Shown here piece by piece: positions 1 through 5,465 of a stretch of DNA of 5,465 bases. Source of the DNA: Ferrithrix thermotolerans DSM 19514 (lineage in GTDB: Bacteria; Actinomycetota; Acidimicrobiia; Acidimicrobiales; Ilumatobacteraceae); contig CAMCUE010000087.1 in NCBI GenBank assembly GCA_945878705.1, positions 1 to 5,465 of the forward strand, read 5' to 3'. Within the stretch, counting starts at the first letter, position 1. Every line of letters starts with the position of its first letter. Under the pieces are notes generated by a model. The model did not search any database. It was not told the DNA's origin and was given only the letters and a program-made list of their open reading frames with translations. Position numbers and translations under genes: made by a program.

Positions 1-1180
1 TCGTAGCTACAGATGTAAGAATTCCGATTTGCGGATACTTGGCCGCAATTTGCGCTGCAGAAAAACCGCGAGACCAAACCATCAATGAACTGTTGGCGGC
101 AAGATCGCCTTGGTCAACTTGCGCCGGAAACGCTCCGCCAGCGGTTCGCCCACCATTTGAAGATGAGAACTCAGTGCGAACCGTTTGCCCCTGCGGACTT
201 CGAATAATTATTCCAGCCGTTTCGAGAACTGCTCGATCTGTGTTCGCGGTTTCTAAAATCGCGGGTGTGGCATTTAATGCAGTGCGTAATGCCGCACCAC
301 CGTAAACCTGACAATCTTGCGTGTCGCAAGTTTTTGCCAAACCGGGATAGCGATTTTCAGTTACTGAGTAAGAGCGTGCCGCAACTGCTTGCGCACGCAA
401 TGCGTTCATTCCAGCACCGCCAGCAGCATCACCCCAACTTGATGGCGATTCTCGCGGCACAACACCGCGAAGATAATCGTCAAGTCGAGCAATGTTGATC
501 GTGCGGTTTTCATTTTTTGTATTGTTCATCGCACGAATTAATCCGCGATAGTAACGAACTTGGTTGAAATTATTTGCCTTTGGTTCGCATAGTCCAACCA
601 TCTCAAGCGCTGCACCTGCAGAGTCTTGACTGGCGTTAGTTGAGAATGATGCCTGTCCACTGAACTCACCGATGAGCGCAAAGCCCGATGCTTCTGGCAC
701 ATCAGCCTCAGCCAGACACTTGCGTTCTGCTGAACCCCAAACTTGATAAACGCGTTCTGTGCCCGGCTTTTCGCGGGCAATCATGCTGGTGAAACGTCTA
801 GCTTGATCTGGGTCTTCAACTAACCGCATTGTTCCCGAATCAGAAACGACACCAGTTTGTTTGGCGTTAAGCACACTCAGCCAAATACTCATTTCTTGGT
901 TCGGCGCTTCAAGAGATGAACGAGTGTTGCCGGTCGCGCCGCCGTAATAGAAGTCAATAATTTGTTCCCATGACCAACCAGATGCAGTCGCCCAGCCGAA
1001 AGATCCGTATTGGCTTAAGCCGCGACCGTGACCGAATCCGCGACCATATACGACGATTCCACCTGGCAGTTGTCCGTCAGCGGCGTTTGCTTGATGCAGT
1101 GGTGCGACCCCACCGAAAAATACGGCCAGGCAAATTATGGCGCTAAAACGCCGTCTAAAAATGTTTTTGAATCTACGCAT
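1..1180 (-). CDS. Secreted SpoIID/LytB-domain protein, C-terminus cut by window edge
   Basis: The minus strand stays open from an ATG at 1180 to the left edge, giving 393 codons and no stop. Residues 1-33 form a signal peptide: a basic start (MRRFKNIFRRR), a hydrophobic core at about 13-28 and an ANA cleavage motif at 31-33, so the protein is exported. Residues 46-59 carry the glycine/histidine motif GRGFGHGRGLSQYG. The SpoIID core follows at 233-350: LDDYLRGVVPRESPSSWG (233-250), ALRAQAVAARSY (260-271), CDTQDCQVYGG (285-295) and FSSSNGG (338-344). E244 matches the position of the catalytic glutamate of SpoIID lytic transglycosylases, which cut glycan strands of denuded peptidoglycan. Many non-sporulating Actinobacteria carry such proteins, so a general wall-remodelling role is more likely than sporulation. 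A GAGGAAG Shine-Dalgarno-like sequence at 1193-1199 lies 12 nt upstream, rather far. The gene starts 46 bp after the exporter gene. Family assignment is strong; enzymatic activity is inferred. Confidence 0.9.
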   Translation of the reverse strand, partial: MRRFKNIFRRRFSAIICLAVFFGGVAPLHQANAADGQLPGGIVVYGRGFGHGRGLSQYGSFGWATASGWSWEQIIDFYYGGATGNTRSSLEAPNQEMSIWLSVLNAKQTGVVSDSGTMRLVEDPDQARRFTSMIAREKPGTERVYQVWGSAERKCLAEADVPEASGFALIGEFSGQASFSTNASQDSAGAALEMVGLCEPKANNFNQVRYYRGLIRAMNNTKNENRTINIARLDDYLRGVVPRESPSSWGDAAGGAGMNALRAQAVAARSYSVTENRYPGLAKTCDTQDCQVYGGAALRTALNATPAILETANTDRAVLETAGIIIRSPQGQTVRTEFSSSNGGRTAGGAFPAQVDQGDLAANSSLMVWSRGFSAAQIAAKYPQIGILTSVAT

Positions 1181-1226
1181 AGGGGACTCGATCTTCCTCG
1201 CCGGCGAATTACAAGTCTATATCAAC

Positions 1227-2123
1227 CTAAGCGGCTACCTCGGTTGCTTGAAGAGTGTCACGTTGTTGAACGACCACTCCAGCGAGAACAAAACTAATAC
1301 CAATGAGATCGGTGATACTTGGCACTTGATCTAAGAACAACAGACCGAAAATTGTTGCAGTGACAGGAAGTAATGCAAGCAATAATGAAAATCTACGCAC
1401 GGGTATTCTTCGCAATGTGAATTGGTCGATGCCATAACCAATTGCGTTGGATAAAATTCCGACTAGAAAACAAGTCGCAAGTATCCATGGCGTGCTAAAT
1501 GCTGGTCCACTTGTTGGAGCACCAAATGGAGCGATGAATATTGCGCCAATTAGTAGTCCAACACCTAGACCAGAGACGCCACGATCAAATCGCGCGACTT
1601 TGGCTCCAATCACGATGTACAGAGCCCACATGATTGAAGCCAGAAAAATAAAAAACAATCCAACTGGCTGATTACCAAGTTCAATCCCAGAAAGTATCAA
1701 GACACCGATTACTGCGCTAATCAATGCAATTGCGTTTCGGCTTGTGCGTGTGCGTAATGCAGCAACGCTTATTGGTCCAATAAATTCAATTGCAACACCT
1801 TTGCCGAGATCGAGATGTTGAATTGCCAAATAGAAAAATAAATTCATCAAGGCTGTTGAGATGCCGAACAGACTGACTGAAATTAGTTCGTTCCGGGTCC
1901 AGCGACCACCGCGACGCAATGTTGGAATAGAAACTGCAATCAATACAAGTGCTGCGCCGATTACGCGAAACCAGGCGACACTTGCCGGCGCTAAGTCATC
2001 AAATAAACGAACAGCAATTACTGCGCCGCAGTATTGACCGATAGCAGAGACGACGAACAGCGCTTCGGGCGGCGCATTATTTGCAAAACGATTTAATCCG
2101 CTTGTTGCGGTTTTTGAACTCAA
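1227..2123 (-). CDS. EamA-family (RhtA-like) ten-helix metabolite exporter
   Basis: This is an inner-membrane carrier of the drug/metabolite transporter superfamily, 298 residues from the chosen start, normal for the family. About ten hydrophobic segments are visible, near residues 21-40, 47-67, 80-99, 106-122, 131-146, 153-173, 185-200, 212-228, 245-263 and 270-286, in two EamA halves. The stretch MNLFFYLAIQHLDLG followed by VAIEFIGPISVA (110-121) resembles E. coli RhtA, the threonine/homoserine exporter (NYLFYLSIQTVPLG, VALEFTGPLAVA, recalled from memory). An amino-acid or related small metabolite is therefore a plausible cargo, but the substrate is not determined. The start is the TTG at 2123-2121, which shares bases with the aldolase TGA stop (TTGA). 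The frame stays open to another TTG at 2183, but the extra 20 residues are polar, precede the first helix and lie inside the aldolase gene. Expression is probably coupled to the upstream gene. The stop is TAG at 1229-1227. Confidence 0.88.
   Translation of the reverse strand: MSSKTATSGLNRFANNAPPEALFVVSAIGQYCGAVIAVRLFDDLAPASVAWFRVIGAALVLIAVSIPTLRRGGRWTRNELISVSLFGISTALMNLFFYLAIQHLDLGKGVAIEFIGPISVAALRTRTSRNAIALISAVIGVLILSGIELGNQPVGLFFIFLASIMWALYIVIGAKVARFDRGVSGLGVGLLIGAIFIAPFGAPTSGPAFSTPWILATCFLVGILSNAIGYGIDQFTLRRIPVRRFSLLLALLPVTATIFGLLFLDQVPSITDLIGISFVLAGVVVQQRDTLQATEVAA
2120..2123 (-). other. TTGA start/stop overlap between aldolase-like and exporter genes
   Basis: On the minus strand the aldolase-like gene ends in TGA (2122-2120), and the preceding T makes a TTG start codon (2123-2121) in the exporter frame. 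This is the TTG version of the common ATGA overlap that allows terminating ribosomes to re-initiate. No convincing Shine-Dalgarno sequence lies just upstream, which fits coupling. No ATG, GTG or TTG follows in this frame before the first transmembrane helix is already entered. Confidence 0.6.
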
Positions 2124-2944
2124 TCGAAAAGATCTGGATCGGTTCGACAGATCTCTTGCCACAGTGGTTGAAACTGCAACCAACCCGCGGCGGGGTAGCC
2201 AGTCAGATCGCGGGTGTAACTCGCCATCTCATGCGGAATTAATTTTGGTGTGCCTGCTGCTTCGGCCATTAGTTGTGCTTGGCAGGTGCGCTCCATTGTG
2301 ATGAACCAAAACGCTGCTGCATCTACAGTGTCGCTAACAGTGAACAAGCCGTGATTCTGATGAATTGCTGCTTTGCCTTTTGGAAATTTTGCGGCAATTT
2401 CTTGACCTGCAGCAAGTTCAACAACAACTGCGCCACCTTGTTCGGTGATCACGGTGTGATCTTCATAAAAATAACACGAGTCTTGTGTTATTGGGTCAAG
2501 AAGTCGGCCAAGTGAAGACCATGACTTGCCGAATGGCGAGTGTGCATGCGCGGCAGCAATTACGTCGGGTCGCGCTTGGTGGATTGCTGCGTGAATACAA
2601 AATGCCGCGCGGTTGACGGGCTGCGAGCCGTAAACAACATCGCCACTGTGATTGACGAGCAATAAATCGCTAACGGTCATATAGCGAAAACTCTTTGCAA
2701 ATGGATTCACCCAAAAGTGATCCGGAAACTCTGGGTCGCGCACCGTGATATGGCCGGCGACACCTTCACCGAAACCGAGACGACCAAAAATTCGCATTGC
2801 TCCAGCAAGTTTTTCTTTGCGGTGCCGACGCTCTTGTTCGAATGTTTCAAATTTTTGTGGCCCAAGTTGTGCCACAGCTTTTGGCGTTAGTTCGATGCCG
2901 TCAATTACTTTTTTGGTATCCGCAGATTGTTCGATAATTGCCAT
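2120..2944 (-). CDS. Class II aldolase/adducin-domain protein lacking the classical catalytic Glu
   Basis: This 274-residue protein has the class II aldolase/adducin fold, used by metal-dependent cytosolic lyases such as fuculose-1-phosphate aldolase (FucA), and by relatives with decarboxylase or unknown activity. The domain spans about residues 38-235. H133 and H135 in AAHAHS (131-136) and H198 in HQNHGL (195-200) match the three zinc ligands of FucA (H92, H94, H155) with nearly the same spacing. The FucA catalytic glutamate, E73, lies 19 residues before the first ligand; here that position is A114 within VNRAAFCIH (110-118). The protein therefore belongs to the adducin-like branch and may not perform a standard retro-aldol cleavage of a sugar phosphate. 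The ATG at 2944 lies 9 bp after the E1-like stop codon, with no strong Shine-Dalgarno sequence, suggesting co-transcription and translational coupling. Fold assignment is strong; substrate and reaction are unknown. Confidence 0.88.
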   Translation of the reverse strand: MAIIEQSADTKKVIDGIELTPKAVAQLGPQKFETFEQERRHRKEKLAGAMRIFGRLGFGEGVAGHITVRDPEFPDHFWVNPFAKSFRYMTVSDLLLVNHSGDVVYGSQPVNRAAFCIHAAIHQARPDVIAAAHAHSPFGKSWSSLGRLLDPITQDSCYFYEDHTVITEQGGAVVVELAAGQEIAAKFPKGKAAIHQNHGLFTVSDTVDAAAFWFITMERTCQAQLMAEAAGTPKLIPHEMASYTRDLTGYPAAGWLQFQPLWQEICRTDPDLFD

Positions 2945-2953
2945 GTCTGTAGG

Positions 2954-5329
2954 TTACGACAACGCGAGCAGCGCTGCATTCACGAGTTGCTCGGGGAGCA
3001 GATCGAAAACGCCGTATAACTCGGCGATTGTGCCCGATTGGCCGAATTCATCAACGCCGACAGGCACCGTGCGTGCCCCGTAAACCGAGCCGAGCCAGGC
3101 AAGCGAATGACTTGCAGCATCTTGCACCGTGAGAATTGGCAGGCGACGCTCGGACTCATGCAACAGCAGTCCAAGATGTCCGACATCTCGGGTTGTGACC
3201 CCGTGACGAGTCGCATTTTGTTGAGCGTTGCGCCAGCCACGGTAAATCCGATCGGGTGAACAAATATCAATCACGACGGCGTTTATGCCTTCCGATTCAA
3301 GAAGTTTTGCTGCTGCCAGTGCTTCAGGTACGACGCTTCCGGTTGCGGCGATAATCAAATCAGTCGGTTGCGTCGTATCTGTCGGTTGATGGAGTCGGTA
3401 GCCCCCCGCTAAAACATCAGCACGCAAAGCGTCTACTCCACGCATGGCTAAAATATTTTCAAACGGCGTTTGATCAATCGGCCGTGTCGAGAGTCTCAAG
3501 TACATACTGTCGCCATCTTGTGTTCCGAGGCGTTCAAGACCATTGCAAAGTAACCAGTCAAGTGAGCGTGCGTAACACGGTTCTGCATATGTCAAATTCG
3601 GAAGTTCCATTCCGAGTGAAGTTGTGACGGTGCTTTGATGCGCACCACCTTCAGGGGCCAGAGTTACACCTGACGGAGTGCCAACCAAAATAAATCGTGC
3701 GCCGTTGTAGAGCGCATAGATCAGCGCATCTAGTCCGCGACAAACAAACGGATCGTAGACAGTGCCGATTGGTAACAAGTGCTCGCCATGCAGTTCGTGT
3801 CCAAGACCGAAAGCATGAAGCGCAAGAAATAAATTCATTTCGCTGAGGCCGAGTTCGACGTGACGACCTTGGGGTCCTTCGTTCCATCGCAATAAACGGT
3901 CATCACCTAAATAATTTGGCTTCTCATCAGAACTGAATACACCGAATTTATTGATCCATCCGCCCAAGTTCGTGCTGACACTGACATCAGGCGAAGTTGT
4001 AACCATTCGCTCAGCTACTTCAGGTATTGAACCAAGACCAGTTAGCAATCGTCCGAAAACTTCTTGTGTTGACATTGGTTTCTTGCCGACCGCAATGCCG
4101 ACTTCAGTTGGGATATTTAGTCGTGGCCGATTAGAAAGTTTCTTGTTGTTGATGTCGCCACCCACAGCACGACAGACGCGATCTTCTTCGGTGTCGGTTT
4201 TGAATTGATCCCACTCGGTTTCGAGAGTCAATCCGTTGCGCAGTCGCAACTCATGAATTTGAGTTTCTGAGAGTAATGCTGCGTGGTTTAGTGGGTCACC
4301 AGCAATTGGCAAACCCCAACCCTTAACTGTGTAAGCGAAGACAACGCTCGGCTTGTCGGTGACCAAATCACATTCACGGTAGGCATCAAGCAACATTTCA
4401 ATGTCATGACCGCCAAGGTTTTGCACAAGCGGAGCAAGGTTTTCATTACTGATGTCGTTTATGAATGCAACAACTTCTGCTGGTGCCCCGTCTAAAAACT
4501 TTTCGCGTAGTGCCGCGCCGTAAACGGCGAACAAACTTTGATATCGCTCATTTGACATGTCGTCAATGTATTTTCGAAGTGGTTCACCACCTGGTTGAGA
4601 AAATGCCGCCTGCAATGTATGTCCGTACTTGGCTTCAATTACATGCCAGCCAGCATCAGCAAAAAAGCCTGCGAGTTTTTTGATCTTCATGCCAGGTACA
4701 ACGCGATCAAGACTTTGTCTGTTGGCGTCGACGACCCACATCACATTGCCCAGACCTTGAAGTGCTGGGTCAGCAATTGCTTCCCAGATATTTCCTTCGT
4801 CGAGTTCGGCGTCACCAACCAGGGCGATGAATCTTGCAGTTGGTCGGGGGGTGAAGTGCGCGTCAACGTAGCGACGAACCATTGATGCAAAAAGTGGCGC
4901 AACTGCACCGAGGCCAACTGAACCAGTTGAAAAGTCGGCGACGTCTGGATCTTTGGTGCGACTCGGGTAACTCTGTAAACCACCGAGTGTGCGCAGGCGC
5001 TTGAGGTACGACTTATCAAGTTCGCCAGTTAAATACTTGATCGCATGAAAAATTGGCGAAGCATGTGGTTTCACTGCGACTTTGTCGTCGCCATTGAGAT
5101 GGCCAAACCAAAGTGAAGTCATGATGCTGACGACAGATGCACTGCTGGCCATGTGTCCGCCAACTTTCACATTGAACTCTGCGTCGCGTCCACCTGGTGC
5201 TGGTGGTATTTCGCGTTCGCGGTTGGCGTAGTCGACCATTCGCACAGCGAGCCACAGCACTCTTTGTTGAATTCTTTCAAGCACAGCGATGTCTGCGAGA
5301 TTTTCATGACCGATTGCGTTTTTGTTCAT
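2954..5329 (-). CDS. AceE-like ThDP-dependent 2-oxo acid dehydrogenase E1 paralogue, short form
   Basis: This 791-residue protein aligns by eye over its whole length with homodimeric pyruvate dehydrogenase E1 (AceE, about 886 residues), which decarboxylates a 2-oxo acid on thiamine diphosphate and passes the acyl group to lipoyl-E2. Visible motifs are GGHMASSAS (57-65), KPHASP (87-92), the ThDP/Mg motif from GDAELDEGN (172-180) to DANRQSLD (201-208), KGWGLPIAGDPLNH (336-349), GLSEMN (494-499) and EGGAH (560-564). By position H59, H89, D173, N203, H349, E497 and H564 match E. coli AceE H106, H142, D230, N260, H407, E571 and H640. About 65 N-terminal residues, including the E2-binding region of AceE, are absent, and no E2 or E3 gene is adjacent. 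The GDAELDEGN wording is as in transketolases, but the full-length pattern favours E1. The ATG at 5329 lacks a clear Shine-Dalgarno sequence. It is the first gene of the probable operon. The true substrate (pyruvate, 2-oxobutyrate or another) is unknown. Confidence 0.85.
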   Translation of the reverse strand: MNKNAIGHENLADIAVLERIQQRVLWLAVRMVDYANREREIPPAPGGRDAEFNVKVGGHMASSASVVSIMTSLWFGHLNGDDKVAVKPHASPIFHAIKYLTGELDKSYLKRLRTLGGLQSYPSRTKDPDVADFSTGSVGLGAVAPLFASMVRRYVDAHFTPRPTARFIALVGDAELDEGNIWEAIADPALQGLGNVMWVVDANRQSLDRVVPGMKIKKLAGFFADAGWHVIEAKYGHTLQAAFSQPGGEPLRKYIDDMSNERYQSLFAVYGAALREKFLDGAPAEVVAFINDISNENLAPLVQNLGGHDIEMLLDAYRECDLVTDKPSVVFAYTVKGWGLPIAGDPLNHAALLSETQIHELRLRNGLTLETEWDQFKTDTEEDRVCRAVGGDINNKKLSNRPRLNIPTEVGIAVGKKPMSTQEVFGRLLTGLGSIPEVAERMVTTSPDVSVSTNLGGWINKFGVFSSDEKPNYLGDDRLLRWNEGPQGRHVELGLSEMNLFLALHAFGLGHELHGEHLLPIGTVYDPFVCRGLDALIYALYNGARFILVGTPSGVTLAPEGGAHQSTVTTSLGMELPNLTYAEPCYARSLDWLLCNGLERLGTQDGDSMYLRLSTRPIDQTPFENILAMRGVDALRADVLAGGYRLHQPTDTTQPTDLIIAATGSVVPEALAAAKLLESEGINAVVIDICSPDRIYRGWRNAQQNATRHGVTTRDVGHLGLLLHESERRLPILTVQDAASHSLAWLGSVYGARTVPVGVDEFGQSGTIAELYGVFDLLPEQLVNAALLALS

Positions 5330-5364
5330 CCGTTAATTATGGCTTATTGTAAAGAGTCTTGGCT
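5330..5364. promoter_or_regulatory. Compact divergent promoter region with a near-symmetric -10-like element
   Basis: Only 35 bp separate the start codons of the E1-like gene (minus) and the RidA-like gene (plus), so both promoters must overlap here or reach into the coding regions. The sequence TTATTGTAA at 5344-5352 reads TATTGT (5345-5350) on the plus strand and TACAAT (5351-5346) on the minus strand; both fit the TAnnnT pattern of a sigma-70-type -10 box. Start sites about 7 bp beyond would leave leaders of roughly ten bases or less. A second minus-strand candidate, CATAAT (5341-5336), would give a nearly leaderless transcript of the E1-like gene. No good -35 hexamer was found for either direction. 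This is inferred from sequence only. Confidence 0.4.
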
Positions 5365-5465
5365 ATGTCTCGAGAACTCGCACCATCACAAATGTCGGCA
5401 CCAGTTGCCCAATATGCGCACGGCGTGCATCTGCCTGCTGGCTGTGAGTTTATTTTTACTTCGGG
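5365..5465 (+). CDS. RidA/YjgF-family protein, N-terminal fragment at window edge
   Basis: An ATG at 5365 opens a frame that runs off the right edge after 33 codons (MSRELAPSQMSAPVAQYAHG at 1-20, then VHLPAGCEFIFTSG completed with the last two bases). The pattern of an alternating SxAPVAxYxHG strand, a short turn PAG, then a hydrophobic strand ending in TSG is the N-terminus typical of RidA (YjgF/YER057c/UK114) proteins. These form trimers and hydrolyse reactive enamines and imines such as 2-aminoacrylate to 2-oxo acids plus ammonia, or act in dedicated catabolic pathways. The catalytic arginine lies beyond the window, so activity cannot be judged. AAGAG at about 5352-5356 could be a weak Shine-Dalgarno sequence. 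An earlier ATG at 5339 is in another frame. Divergent orientation from the E1-like gene suggests, but does not prove, a shared role. The call rests on a short fragment. Confidence 0.65.
   Translation, partial: MSRELAPSQMSAPVAQYAHGVHLPAGCEFIFTS

Noticed and set aside
1..1180. True sporulation gene spoIID
   Set aside because: The domain is shared with many non-spore-forming Actinobacteria, and no other sporulation gene is present in the window.
1181..1226. Promoter for the SpoIID-like gene (TGTAAT at 1213-1208 on minus) or a terminator (CGCCGGCG palindrome at about 1199-1206)
   Set aside because: The -10-like hexamer has no matching -35 box, and the palindrome is too short and has no T-run; read-through from the exporter gene is equally possible.
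2124..2183. Extended exporter N-terminus starting at TTG 2183
   Set aside because: It would add 20 polar residues encoded inside the aldolase gene; the TTG at 2123 gives a normal-length protein and a coupled junction.
2745..3083. Plus-strand open frame of 112 codons spanning the aldolase/E1 junction, and other plus-strand frames of 65-96 codons across the window
   Set aside because: They lie wholly opposite well-supported minus-strand genes, have no recognisable domain and show low-complexity, shadow-like composition.
2954..5329. Transketolase, phosphoketolase or DXS as identity of the large ThDP enzyme
   Set aside because: The GDAELDEGN segment is transketolase-like, but GGHMAS, the DANRQSLD turn, the H349 loop and the C-terminal DEFGQSGTIAEL segment follow AceE order and spacing.
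1..5465. CRISPR arrays, tRNA/rRNA genes, insertion sequences, long repeats
   Set aside because: None seen on reading; coding regions fill essentially the whole window. The repeated ccgcgacc-like words near 1020-1045 only reflect the Gly/Arg/His-rich motif of the SpoIID-like protein.

Overview
The window looks like part of an actinobacterial genome of intermediate G+C content (about half by eye; not computed). The clues are a secreted SpoIID/LytB-type protein of the kind common in non-sporulating Actinobacteria, a TTG start, and weak or absent Shine-Dalgarno sequences in front of several genes. Placement below phylum is a guess. A planktonic lineage of moderate G+C would fit, but nothing here proves it.

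Four genes lie on the minus strand and one short partial gene lies on the plus strand. From right to left: (1) 5365-5465 (+), the first 33 codons of a RidA/YjgF-type enamine/imine deaminase that runs off the right edge. (2) A 35-bp divergent intergenic region at 5330-5364, with a near-symmetric -10-like element that could serve both directions. (3) 5329-2954 (-), a 791-residue thiamine-diphosphate enzyme of the homodimeric pyruvate dehydrogenase E1 (AceE) type, lacking the N-terminal E2-docking segment. (4) 2944-2120 (-), a class II aldolase/adducin-fold protein with the metal-binding histidines but without the classical catalytic glutamate. (5) 2123-1227 (-), a ten-helix EamA/RhtA-type exporter whose best start is a TTG overlapping the aldolase stop codon. 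(6) 1180-1 (-), an exported SpoIID/LytB-domain protein, cut off by the left edge.

The three central minus-strand genes are packed with a 9-bp gap and a 4-bp overlap and almost certainly form one transcription unit. The divergent RidA-like gene may belong to the same physiological module. A reasonable inference is a small catabolic cluster around a 2-oxo acid or its enamine precursor: a RidA deaminase, a 2-oxo acid-processing ThDP enzyme, a carbonyl-lyase or decarboxylase-like metal enzyme, and a metabolite exporter. The actual substrate cannot be read from the sequence. The SpoIID-like gene follows after 46 bp and is probably functionally unrelated (cell-wall processing). No RNA genes, insertion sequences, CRISPR arrays or clear intrinsic terminators were seen, and no gene-free stretch exceeds 46 bp.
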